Of a DNA stretch of 64,000 bases, positions 19,601 to 28,163 are shown one piece after another. The DNA comes from a virus. How positions within the stretch are numbered: the first letter of the stretch is position 1; every line of letters begins with the position of its first letter. The stretch covers positions 1 to 64,000 of IMG/VR virus record IMGVR_UViG_3300021356_000016; one strand, written 5' to 3'. Under the pieces are notes generated by a model. It searched no databases and was not told the origin of the DNA. It saw only the letters and a list, made by a program, of their open reading frames with translations. A program made the translations under genes and the position numbers.

Positions 19601-22600
19601 TTCTAAGTTATCGACACGATCTTTAATCGTACCAATATCCTTCATTGTAAAACGAACTTGTCTTACTGGTTTGATGCGTGATACGTTTAGATAGTCATCT
19701 GAATCACTTGCTTTTGCTTCCTCAAAAGGTGTCGAAGGAAATGCTGCAATGTCGATAAGACCGATTGTTAAACCATCTGCTGGAGGTGGTGGCAGTAAAG
19801 GATTAACTGCAGGTACACCTTTGACTGTCTGGAACAATCCCTTTTCCGTTACATAGATTCTATCTCTTCGTGGCAAATAGAACTCAGAAGAGTTGAATAC
19901 AAATGATTTGTTTGGTTTAGGGAATGCAAGATAACCTGGTGCTCCAGTCGTGAAGCCAGCAGGAGGAACTGGGTTTTGTCCAGCACCATCTACGTTTCCA
20001 TTAACACTTGCATCACTTCCGCCGTTTCCTCTTCGGGGTCTAACGTCAATGCTATCTCTCAATCTATATTCCAGACCTGTAGTTGGTGAGGTAAAGATCG
20101 GGATTTCAGATGTTGTTATTGTGTTTGTAGCACTTGGATTTGAATCATCAATCGGATACGAATCAATAGTCATATAAGATATGCCATCGTTTTCGTCATG
20201 TTTAAACACATCCATAATGACGAGTAATCTTGTAGTGGAGCTATCAATGCTCAACGTTGAACTTGGTTTTAACTGAATGTATGCATGGTCATAGTAGTTA
20301 TCCTTTTGACCATTAAACACATTAAACTCTTTCGTTACATCAGTGCTTCCTGTAAGATAGTTCGCAGTAGTAAAATCCGTATCATCTCTCTTTAGGATTT
20401 GTCTTACTTTCAATACATCATAGAAACCAATGTACAAAGGATCTGTAGCCGCAGTCGCTGCAGAACCAGTGATTGCATTTTTTGCTCCGCCTGCACCGAT
20501 GCTCTTTAACTCAACTGAAAGATTTTTGTATATGTCCTTTCCTTTAGGACCAACATCGTTTCTCTGGAAGAATGTTGAACCTTGGATCTGTAGAGGATCT
20601 GTAGTTGTTACGTTAATATCAATCGTAGCCACGTCAGCAGTTGAGTTGATTGTTATTGTTCTTCCTGAAGCAGTTGGCATAGGAATGGGATAACCTTTTC
20701 TAAATGCTCGCTTCGCGGTAGCACCACTCTCGGCAGTCAGTGTGCCGTTAGTAGAAATGTGGACGTTTGCCGTCGTTGCGTTTGTTATTTCGTTGAGGAC
20801 AACATATTGTCCTCCTGCAAATTTAATCAGGTCACCTTCTGCTAACTCTGTATCAAATGCTGTGCTCAATCCAACCAATGCGCCGGTCGTTTCTGTTAGC
20901 GATATGGTTCCTGTTAAATTACTAGAACTTTCGGTATCTGTATTTGCAATAAGGTACCAGTAGTCTTCCTTTTGTGTGTCATTCAATGTTGAACCACCAG
21001 CAAATGGAAGTTTGTCACCACCAGTAGAAATAGAATATGAACCACCAGAATCGGCAACAGATGCGATTGCTTTAAAGTGCTCATATGTTACGTCGTTTGA
21101 TCCATTGTTCTTTAATGTCTTTGCATTTTGTGGACCAAGTTTAAACACGCCGGTATTGTATCCGACTTCTTTTAACACAGCTGTATTTGCATTGCTTACG
21201 ATAACGTCAGCTGTTCCTGGAAGTTGTGGACTTGATGCAACCGAAACTAAAGATCTAACATCAGTGAAAGTATTGGCTCCCGACATGCGAATGTTTGTGA
21301 GGTATGCACGATATACTGCATCTTCCTCACCAGGATTTCCACTTTCAAACTGGATTCCTTTTAGTGTGGCTACACCGATTTCGGTTCCTCGAGTAGATGC
21401 TAATGAAGGAGCACTGATGCTTGTGTTCGATATTGCATATTGCTCAATGTCGTAGAGTTTTACATCACTCCAAGAATCTGCTGCAGTAAATGAACCAGCA
21501 ACTTCCTTGACTTCTAGGTAGTTGCCAGTGTTGATTGGAATAGTCAAGTTCTCGGAAGTTAGTGTATCGATTCCCTTTTCAACTGCAATGTGTTTGGTCA
21601 AGAGATTGTCTACTTGATAACCTTTTACATATGCTCTACCAGGAGATACATCGATTGACAAGTTGTTAGCATCACCACCGTTTGCTGCAGTATAAACACC
21701 TTGGTTTGTTGATGTTTTAAGATGTTCTCTTAAACGAACTGTTAAACCTTCAACAAGGTAATCTCCAGATTCGTCGAATGTTCTTCTTGCTATGTAATCA
21801 TTGATGATTGCATACTGTGGTTTTTCTGCCTTAAACACAGGTGCTCCACTTTGCAGTCTTAGTATTTCAACAAAATCTTTTTCTTGTGTGGAAGTAATCG
21901 CGTTGTTCGTAGTGATTGTTGCTGTAAGTTTTAAACGATCTGCACCTGGTGCATTTTCGTTAGGCGATCCTTGAGCAGGATCTAATAAACTATTGTCTGT
22001 TGTTGCTTTTACGATTTCTTCATTGATGACATAACCAATCTTTACTGTAGGAGTTCTTTCATATCTAGAAGCATTGACAGATTGCCTGTCTATGCGTATA
22101 AAATGGTCTTTTGCAAACATGATGCCATCATCATATGTAACACGAATCACATTGTTAGATAATGCGCTACCGCCCGCGTTCCAAGTATTTGCAGACAAAG
22201 TATCCGATGTTAAAGTTTCATTGATGGTGTATTTTCCAGCATCATTCGTTCCTACGCTAACGTACTTAACGTAAAGTGTTTTTGTGTTTGGATATTCAGC
22301 TTCTGATCCGTCAATCGCATCCACAACATAAGCTTGCACACCGTCAGCGGATCCTGTAATCGTTTTGCCAATAAAGTCAGATGGGTTAACTGCGGTCGTT
22401 CCATCTGCTGCAAAATCTCTCAGGCGTATATAAGGAAGGGAAGTATCGAGATTCAATCCCATTCCAGATACAACACTTCCTTCTTTGAAAATGTGCTCTG
22501 CGAATCTGTCAATTTGGTTTTGTAACGTTGTTTGAAGCTGTGTCAACTCTCTAGCTTGCACAGCATAACCAGGATTAAACAACAACCGATTATAGTTTTT

Positions 22601-22675
22601 CGTTTCGTCAAAGTCATCATAATAAGGTGACACATTAAAATCAGTCGTAAGTGATTTTGTATTTGCAGTTGCCAT
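16625..22675 (-). CDS. giant DUF4815-type baseplate/virion protein
   Basis: This 2016-residue protein is the longest in the window. The N-terminus has SPYYDDFDETKNYNRLLFNP followed by GYAVQARELTQLQTTLQNQI, the hallmark of DUF4815 proteins in phage baseplate regions. Residues about 800-1050 include the segment RLRDSIDVRPRRGNG. The second half has many beta repeats and an SQPASGIFFASSNDKTWN segment suggestive of sugar-binding or fibre-shaft domains. It takes the genomic place of T4 genes 9-12, directly after gp8, so a peripheral baseplate or fibre-network role is inferred. An AGGATA site precedes the ATG at 22675. It is long compared with the usual family size as I know it. Confidence 0.75.
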   Translation of the reverse strand: MATANTKSLTTDFNVSPYYDDFDETKNYNRLLFNPGYAVQARELTQLQTTLQNQIDRFAEHIFKEGSVVSGMGLNLDTSLPYIRLRDFAADGTTAVNPSDFIGKTITGSADGVQAYVVDAIDGSEAEYPNTKTLYVKYVSVGTNDAGKYTINETLTSDTLSANTWNAGGSALSNNVIRVTYDDGIMFAKDHFIRIDRQSVNASRYERTPTVKIGYVINEEIVKATTDNSLLDPAQGSPNENAPGADRLKLTATITTNNAITSTQEKDFVEILRLQSGAPVFKAEKPQYAIINDYIARRTFDESGDYLVEGLTVRLREHLKTSTNQGVYTAANGGDANNLSIDVSPGRAYVKGYQVDNLLTKHIAVEKGIDTLTSENLTIPINTGNYLEVKEVAGSFTAADSWSDVKLYDIEQYAISNTSISAPSLASTRGTEIGVATLKGIQFESGNPGEEDAVYRAYLTNIRMSGANTFTDVRSLVSVASSPQLPGTADVIVSNANTAVLKEVGYNTGVFKLGPQNAKTLKNNGSNDVTYEHFKAIASVADSGGSYSISTGGDKLPFAGGSTLNDTQKEDYWYLIANTDTESSSNLTGTISLTETTGALVGLSTAFDTELAEGDLIKFAGGQYVVLNEITNATTANVHISTNGTLTAESGATAKRAFRKGYPIPMPTASGRTITINSTADVATIDINVTTTDPLQIQGSTFFQRNDVGPKGKDIYKNLSVELKSIGAGGAKNAITGSAATAATDPLYIGFYDVLKVRQILKRDDTDFTTANYLTGSTDVTKEFNVFNGQKDNYYDHAYIQLKPSSTLSIDSSTTRLLVIMDVFKHDENDGISYMTIDSYPIDDSNPSATNTITTSEIPIFTSPTTGLEYRLRDSIDVRPRRGNGGSDASVNGNVDGAGQNPVPPAGFTTGAPGYLAFPKPNKSFVFNSSEFYLPRRDRIYVTEKGLFQTVKGVPAVNPLLPPPPADGLTIGLIDIAAFPSTPFEEAKASDSDDYLNVSRIKPVRQVRFTMKDIGTIKDRVDNLEYYTSLSMLESDTKNMTITDANGLDRFKNGILVDPFTGHNVGNVKNADYKISIDKEKNEIRPSFIVRDIPVEYNATTSAGVEKNGSYVTLPIQSHSVLVNQPLASNIRNATGLFYSWSGELELTPDGDIWTDTTTAPDVQVDFDLNTDNWQFLANSWGTEWGSWETINRDISTRTEQTRTNRGGRAGTLTSNITTTTLGQQRTGIRNIVVPETQTQSAGTSVRNVNLVPFMRSRIVDFKAIGMKPGAKVYPFFDGEDVSDYCRSTDSSFANPSSYGTQLTVNTNGEVYGQFRIPNNSAMRFRVGTKEFVLTDNLLGRTGSGETTTFARDEYTASGLQQTVSETVISTRTPKIVPSRVTDTRTSSSTSRSSSFVGDPLPPVAPRFTLEGDEVGTTPVLDVDSTAGDIDDGGGDDPIAQSFTIDTNGIGLFKSAQSTTGVFLSKIDLYFQKKDATYGVSVQIREVDASSGYVTPRILPFGQVDVPASSVNISDDASAVTTVVFPTPVYVKADSQYAIVIKPIANNPNYAVWTARIGDEDLSTGEKISEQPASGIFFASSNDKTWNAIQEEDLKYTLYVANFGTNASGTVELNTIQREYIKVNNASADFNRIGAELKGETTLTLATNIGGANNNGDFLVGETSGANGTITIIDGSSYRLKDVNGTFASGENAKLNNSVTKAKINAQNTPVATIEYYDAATQDYDELRVSGTSGGTFVTGMQVTNDENNSTADITELFDVPVDTLHNAIGKFEPEGTDTRITAALATSTTQLETTYGQLQDNGDTTFDSRKFVLSKPTEDAIAAGTRSGKLRVQLQNGDNFLVSPVIDLDRATLAAVENLVNNDSTGETAASGGNALARYITKTVTLAENQDAEDLKVFLTAYKPDTSDVKVYYKIMNANDPDDFENKSWFEMEQTTKATLYSDYENKDDVQEYEYRIPAANLTGTAQDVNTVVEYTYDSVTYSGYKYFAIKIVLLSSTFSNVPRVSDLRAIALQA

Positions 22676-22688
22676 TTATTGTATCCTA

Positions 22689-24242
22689 TTAGAACTTTAA
22701 AGTTACTTTAAAATTTTCTCTTTGTAAAGAATCTCTATCTACACCAGCATCAAAGTTATCTATAAACAAAACATCACCTCTTGATAACTTGAACTCTCCG
22801 TTTTCGATCTTCGAAATAACAGCTTCTGTTCCAGATGAAGATCCTTTAATACTTGCTCCCACTGTGAACAATCCATTATTAGCATTTGTTGTTGACAATA
22901 CTCCAGCCGTGTTCGATGCGTTTGTGTTTGCAAACTGAACTACATTGCTAGTAATGTCGCTTGAGTTTACAAAGTAGATTTGTTCGTCCTTAGTAAACTT
23001 GCCATCATTGGTGACGTTTACCAAAGTAAGATTTGTTGTTTGTCCATAAACATCTCCTTGTGCAAGTGCACCGTTTGAAGATAGCAATGGATTCTTAACT
23101 AAACCATAAAATCTAAAATCATTGTCTACTGTTTTTCCGGCATTGCCTTCATCGAATGCAACACTTTTATCAATCATTATATTTATTCCATTCAGCTCAT
23201 GTATCGCGTTTGAGCCATGTCCACCAGGTGGAGAAATGGTTGGACTAAGCGTTGCATTTTCTCCAGTGTTTCCAACTATTGTTGCTGATGCTTGCGTATA
23301 TTCACTACCTTTTGAAATCATAATAATCGAATCGATGTTTGTGCCGTTTGTGTCAACAACACTTCTTGCGATTGCATCTACACCGTCGCCCTTTATTTCA
23401 ACTGTTGGCGAAACGATGTATGTGGAAAGCAATGTTGGAGTAACTGTAAACGGACTTTCCAATCTTAGTGTTTTTGTTGCTCCGTTGTATTCTGTAATCT
23501 TTCTTATTTGCCCAGCACCTGTTCCGCTTGAAATGAATATGCTGTAGTTGAGATATGCGTTTGTGGTATCACTTGCGGAACCATCTAATGTGATATAATA
23601 CTTATCAGCAGTGATTGCACTTATATTTCCGGTATCTGTAATGTAGTTATTGCCACTTTCCACGACTCTTATTTGTTTTAAGTCACCAATAACAGCTGTT
23701 TGTTGCACATCATACTGAGGTATGATTGAATTTGTTTCAAGTTTAACCGGAATGTAGTCATCTGTCTCAAACTTATTTTTGAGTGCAGAGTTATATCCGT
23801 ACATAAACTTCCAGGTGTATCCATCAGAAGTCGTAAACTCCTCTGTCGATGTTCCTGTTGGTTCAACTGTAGATTGACCGCTGTTTGCAATGCACTTGTA
23901 AACATTATCAACACTTGTCCTTACATAGAAAGGAGTCGTGTTTGAGTAAAGTGTTGCGTTATCATGCACGAAATGGTTATAGATTTGTCCATTTGCCCAA
24001 TCATATCTTGGCACAACATGCTCAATATCGTTTTCAACAACTCTTACTGCGTGAACAATATCTTTCCATATGTCATGCACAGTATCTTTATCAGAATCCA
24101 ATAACGTTGGAGCACTGCCGGTTTCCCAGTCATACGTCTTGCCAACAAACACGTACAGATTATTGTCCGTACTAGTGTCGAAGGTTTCTTTAAAGTTTGC
24201 TGCATTGTTTAAACGCAGATATCTTGTAATGTATTGTGCCAT
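22689..24242 (-). CDS. gp8: baseplate wedge protein gp8-like
   Basis: This 517-residue protein resembles gp8 in its N-terminal half: a YVFVGKTYDWE segment, then VVPRYDWANGQIYNHF (T4 has VIPRRDWGD), and a DGYTWKFMYGY block (T4 DGYVWEYLFEI). T4 gp8 (334 residues) is a wedge dimer holding gp7 and gp10. The longer C-terminal half has repeated Ig-like strands ending in FDAGVDRDSLQRENFKVTLKF. It follows the gp7-like gene, as in T4. It is probably a wedge subunit with an added beta domain. Confidence 0.75.
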   Translation of the reverse strand: MAQYITRYLRLNNAANFKETFDTSTDNNLYVFVGKTYDWETGSAPTLLDSDKDTVHDIWKDIVHAVRVVENDIEHVVPRYDWANGQIYNHFVHDNATLYSNTTPFYVRTSVDNVYKCIANSGQSTVEPTGTSTEEFTTSDGYTWKFMYGYNSALKNKFETDDYIPVKLETNSIIPQYDVQQTAVIGDLKQIRVVESGNNYITDTGNISAITADKYYITLDGSASDTTNAYLNYSIFISSGTGAGQIRKITEYNGATKTLRLESPFTVTPTLLSTYIVSPTVEIKGDGVDAIARSVVDTNGTNIDSIIMISKGSEYTQASATIVGNTGENATLSPTISPPGGHGSNAIHELNGINIMIDKSVAFDEGNAGKTVDNDFRFYGLVKNPLLSSNGALAQGDVYGQTTNLTLVNVTNDGKFTKDEQIYFVNSSDITSNVVQFANTNASNTAGVLSTTNANNGLFTVGASIKGSSSGTEAVISKIENGEFKLSRGDVLFIDNFDAGVDRDSLQRENFKVTLKF

Positions 24243-24248
24243 GTATTT

Positions 24249-25868
24249 TTATACCGTTATGGATTCTACATTTGCTTCAACTGTTACTGTTGACACTGCA
24301 ATCGAGTTATCAAATTGCTTTCTACCAAACAGCATGTTTCCAGCTGGATGCAACAGTTTTAGCAATAACTTTCTATAACTATTTATAACCTGGTTAGATG
24401 TTATTTCATAAGAAAATTCTTGATAGAAGTAGTTATCTTGTAATCTCTTGTTAGATGATAACCAACCTCTTGTGTCAAGATATCTGCCTTCAATATCAAC
24501 AACACCAGTGACGCTCCCCGTTGCGGTTGCGTTGTATGTGTTTGCCCTTGAACGATTTATCAACGTGTATCTATTTGATGCGTTGTACGTAGTGATAAGT
24601 TTACTGTCAACTGTTGCGGCTGCAATCGAACCATCAACATATGCAGGAGTTATGACTGCGTTTTCTCCTAGTGGTGGTCCTAATACGGCAGTTGCTTCTG
24701 CGTCTAATACTTCAACAGTTGGCAATGAAGTATAACCTCCGCCTGTACTGAATGTTGCTATCGTATTGATAACACCGTATAGGGAGTTTGCAGTGGGCAA
24801 AGCATCTGACATTAAACTATCGACGTTTGCTGTAGAAAGTTCTGTGCTAATCAAAATAGAAACATTTCCGTATGCACCAAAACTAGGACTCGTATCAATT
24901 GCTACGTTAGCCACATATTCGATTTTGTCTGTTTGTATTGCGACATTACCAGAAGGAACGATGCTAGTAATAAGAAACCCAGCATCAGTTCCAGGACCAC
25001 CAACAACAGAAACTGATCCTAATGTTGGATTACCTGTTGGGTTGTTCGCATCAACATAAGAAATGCGATAACCATCACCGCCGTTTGTTACAGTAAAGTC
25101 AATTGCTGATGTGTTTGATATTGCAGTAACAGTACCGGTAGCACCCGATCCGATTAGTCCTTCTATATCAATCTTATCACCAACTTGATGCCCAGATCCA
25201 CCCGACAATATAGTTATTGATTTTAACTGTCCTACTGTGTTATCTATTTTAGCAGTGATCGTTTGATCTGTATTTTCTATCGTTTCACCATCTACAAATG
25301 TGCCCAAAACATTTGATATGGTAATGTCATAAAAGTCTAATCCGTTTACTAAATTGTAGTTAACAGTTTGTACTCTTGCTATTGCACCAGATGTTAAACC
25401 TTTAATCGTATAACCGTCAATATCAGTTATTGTGCCGGTGATTGGTGTAAGCCTTAACTTTATGGTTTCATACCATTGCCCATCTGAAGCACGAAGTATA
25501 TCTTCACCTGGGTTATAGAAACTGATTTCTTCATTGAACAAAATTCTAAACAACAGTTCAAAAGATTCTTCTGTGCCTTTTGATAAGTACAAATCACGAA
25601 CATGCTTTAGGAAAAGTTTATCATCTACCATAAGTGTTTTTGGAACACTTGTGAAAACTTCTCTATAAAAATAGTCTATGAATTTTTCTAACGTGTTATC
25701 AAGATCTTGATAATTCAGTAAGTTCTTATTTGCATCTAAGGCATTTCCAGTCTGTTCCATATACTCATAATAAGCTTTGACAAACTGAATAAGATTCTGG
25801 CCTTCGTCATAAACGAAATCCGGAAACTGTTGCTCAATAAGTACTGAGGTTTTATTGTCTATTGCCAT
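24249..25868 (-). CDS. gp7: baseplate wedge protein, gp7-like position
   Basis: This 539-residue protein lies between gp6 and gp8, the place of T4 gp7. The N-terminal 160 residues are helical, with EQQFPDFVYDEGQNLIQFVK and FLKHVRDLYLSKGTEESFEL (then LFRILFNEE), a segment widely shared by wedge proteins of marine T4-like phages. The remainder is repeated beta units (ILSGGSGHQVGDKIDIEG and similar). It is about half the length of T4 gp7 (1032). The start overlaps the gp6 stop (TAATG). The gp7 equivalence is inferred from position and the conserved N-terminus. Confidence 0.7.
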   Translation of the reverse strand: MAIDNKTSVLIEQQFPDFVYDEGQNLIQFVKAYYEYMEQTGNALDANKNLLNYQDLDNTLEKFIDYFYREVFTSVPKTLMVDDKLFLKHVRDLYLSKGTEESFELLFRILFNEEISFYNPGEDILRASDGQWYETIKLRLTPITGTITDIDGYTIKGLTSGAIARVQTVNYNLVNGLDFYDITISNVLGTFVDGETIENTDQTITAKIDNTVGQLKSITILSGGSGHQVGDKIDIEGLIGSGATGTVTAISNTSAIDFTVTNGGDGYRISYVDANNPTGNPTLGSVSVVGGPGTDAGFLITSIVPSGNVAIQTDKIEYVANVAIDTSPSFGAYGNVSILISTELSTANVDSLMSDALPTANSLYGVINTIATFSTGGGYTSLPTVEVLDAEATAVLGPPLGENAVITPAYVDGSIAAATVDSKLITTYNASNRYTLINRSRANTYNATATGSVTGVVDIEGRYLDTRGWLSSNKRLQDNYFYQEFSYEITSNQVINSYRKLLLKLLHPAGNMLFGRKQFDNSIAVSTVTVEANVESITV

Positions 25869-27727
25869 TACACAACAGTTCCTAATGCAACTTCATTAAT
25901 TTGTGTAGCATCACCGATTGTGTTTACTGTTTTTGCGACCTTTGCAGTCGAACCGCTAACATCGCGCAAATCAAATGTTGTCCCACTTAGCAACAAGATT
26001 TGGTACCTATTGCTAGTAATGTCATAACTGTTTGGACTCACGGAAACTTCTACTTGATCGTTTGTAGCTGCGGTTGGTTTGAAACTGATTAGTTGGATCT
26101 TACCTGACGTGTAATCAATCGTGCCTTGCGTATTGTTTGTATAGACCTTTGTTACCCCGTCAACGTCCAAGTAATATGCACGAACATTTCCTTTACCATC
26201 ATCATCTAAATATGTAGTTTTTCCACCAAGAGTGAATGATGTAGAAGTCAACGTTGAGCTGCCGTCATTTCTGCATTTCTCTAAAGCATTTTGAAAGTTT
26301 AATGTGTATGTGGTATTGTTACTAAAATCAGGAGTAAATCTTTTTTGTAACAACAGTGTCGAGCTATTGTTTTGTATTGAAGTATTGGTGTCATCAATCG
26401 CTGCACTAAAGTTGGAATATTTCAAGTTGTTATTTTCAAACGTGCCAAGGTTTGTTGTTTCAAAATTCTTAATCGTGGTTTCTATGTTTGTTGCTAACGC
26501 ATTTGGTGATAAGCTTGTTTGTTTGCTATCGTAGTAAACTGTGATTGTTGGCTTGATGTAAAGATACGTTGGATCTACAAATCGTATGTCCATTGCCATC
26601 ACATTATACTTTTTCAGGTATTGCTTGATCTCGTCCTTCTTCTGTTGTGATAAAAACGTTGAGTTTTCTGTTCGACCAGATATGAATACCTTTCCATATA
26701 TTGGTTGGTCGTTTTCTTCACCGCCCCAGACACTGATGCTTTTGAGATCACCAAACTGTTTTAGCAATAGACTTTTATAGTCAGTCGCAAGCACTGCACG
26801 ATCTTGTGTTTCAAAATATCTTGGTGCGTTAAACTTGATGGACTCAACGGATTCAATCTCATCTCCTCCGCTTGTTTTATCTTCAACTGTAGAACCGGTA
26901 ACATCAGCACCAGGTACTGTTGTTGGCACAACGAATGTGTTTACACCATTTGTGATTGAACCATTACAAACACGATAGGAAATGCTTACGACGTTGCCAT
27001 CACTAAGTTGTTTTCCTATAACACCATCGCCGAAATAAACTTCATAAAGATTGTCGTTTATTTCCTGAATAAAGTAAACTGCAGAGTCCTTATTTACATC
27101 TAAAATATTTTCCGCTAATGTGAAAGTCTCTATGTTACTAGAACCTGCAGTTTCTTCTACTGTTATTGTAATCGAAGTTGTATCTACGTTTTCGTTTGGT
27201 ATGACGTACTTGACTGGGTTAACTGTGCTGACCGTATACTTTTGTGTGAGCGGATTGCCTTCTACGATTGTGACAATTCCTTCGTATGTTCCATTGTCAT
27301 CATAGATGATATAGTTTTCTGGTGTAACCCAAGTATATTCGATGCCGTCAATTGTTGCTGTGAACTCTGTATTTTTTGGAATAGTGATTGAAAGTGGTGC
27401 TGGTGTTGGAGGATTAGGTGTTAACTCCAAACAAACTCGTGTACTACTTCCTCTTGCAGATCTTGTTGTGTATCCTAGCATCTTTGCTCTTGAAACAACA
27501 CTGTCTCTCAACAATGCTGAGTCCAAAAACATTTCGTTACCGACCATGCTTGTGAGAAATGCATTTTGATATGTGTTATAAGCCATCATATCAAGGAGCA
27601 GACTAATCGTAGAACCTTCAAAGTTATAGTCGATAAATTCTGGCTTTGCCTTGATGTAATCCTTGATACCTTCTCTTATGGTATCAAAATCAAGTTCTGT
27701 TATTTTTAATGCGGTGTTAGCTGCCAT
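25868..27727 (-). CDS. gp6: baseplate wedge protein gp6
   Basis: This 619-residue protein matches T4 gp6 (660 residues), the wedge subunit whose dimers form the inner iris of the baseplate and which belongs to the Baseplate_J family. Typical segments are LDFDTIREGIKDYIKAKPEF, then SLLLDMMAYNTYQNAFLTSM and LRDSVVSRAKMLGYTTRSA. A later EVYFGDGVIGKQLSDGNVV block is the gpJ core. It overlaps gp25 at its start (TAATG), as often seen in contractile tail operons. Confidence 0.93.
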   Translation of the reverse strand: MAANTALKITELDFDTIREGIKDYIKAKPEFIDYNFEGSTISLLLDMMAYNTYQNAFLTSMVGNEMFLDSALLRDSVVSRAKMLGYTTRSARGSSTRVCLELTPNPPTPAPLSITIPKNTEFTATIDGIEYTWVTPENYIIYDDNGTYEGIVTIVEGNPLTQKYTVSTVNPVKYVIPNENVDTTSITITVEETAGSSNIETFTLAENILDVNKDSAVYFIQEINDNLYEVYFGDGVIGKQLSDGNVVSISYRVCNGSITNGVNTFVVPTTVPGADVTGSTVEDKTSGGDEIESVESIKFNAPRYFETQDRAVLATDYKSLLLKQFGDLKSISVWGGEENDQPIYGKVFISGRTENSTFLSQQKKDEIKQYLKKYNVMAMDIRFVDPTYLYIKPTITVYYDSKQTSLSPNALATNIETTIKNFETTNLGTFENNNLKYSNFSAAIDDTNTSIQNNSSTLLLQKRFTPDFSNNTTYTLNFQNALEKCRNDGSSTLTSTSFTLGGKTTYLDDDGKGNVRAYYLDVDGVTKVYTNNTQGTIDYTSGKIQLISFKPTAATNDQVEVSVSPNSYDITSNRYQILLLSGTTFDLRDVSGSTAKVAKTVNTIGDATQINEVALGTVV

Positions 27728-28122
27728 TATCTTACTCGTTGTAGTTGAACGGTTACTTCGACTGGATCTATAAGTGCACGTATACCAAACTTGATCTTTG
27801 CGCTTAATGTATTCGTGTCAGCTTCACTGTTTACAACTATGCTAATAATGTCTGCACGTGGTTCGAAGTTTTCTAATGATTGTCTGATGTTTGTTGCTAA
27901 GTTGTATTCTAAAAACGCATCTGCGTTTTCAAAAAGTTGAGCTGTAACATTACCACCAAATCTAGGATTGTATGGTCTTTCGTAAAAGTTAGTCAACACG
28001 ATATTCTTTACGGCTTGCTTCACGGCATCGGCATTTACCAAAGCATTTACCTTTTTCGTTATTGGATGTCTATTAAAAGACAAAGGTAAGTCTTTATACA
28101 GTTCTTCTTCGGGCGCCGGCAT
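27727..28122 (-). CDS. gp25: baseplate wedge protein gp25
   Basis: This 131-residue protein is the conserved gp25-like baseplate wedge component (T4 gp25 is 132 residues), which contacts gp6 and starts sheath assembly. It shows DLPLSFNRHPITKKVNALVN, then NIVLTNFYERPYNPRFGGNV, with the EPR-like loop here read as FEPRADI. GGAG precedes the ATG at 28122. A perfect late box lies 28 bases upstream, so gp25 begins a late unit with gp6, gp7 and gp8. Confidence 0.95.
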   Translation of the reverse strand: MPAPEEELYKDLPLSFNRHPITKKVNALVNADAVKQAVKNIVLTNFYERPYNPRFGGNVTAQLFENADAFLEYNLATNIRQSLENFEPRADIISIVVNSEADTNTLSAKIKFGIRALIDPVEVTVQLQRVR

Positions 28123-28149
28123 CTGAAGTCTCCAAGTTCTATGTGTTTT

Positions 28150-28157
28150 TATTTATA
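28150..28157 (-). promoter_or_regulatory. T4-type late promoter box for gp25-gp6 unit
   Basis: The minus-strand TATAAATA sits between the upstream fibre gene stop (28164) and the gp25 start (28122). Confidence 0.8.
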
Positions 28158-28163
28158 ATGACT

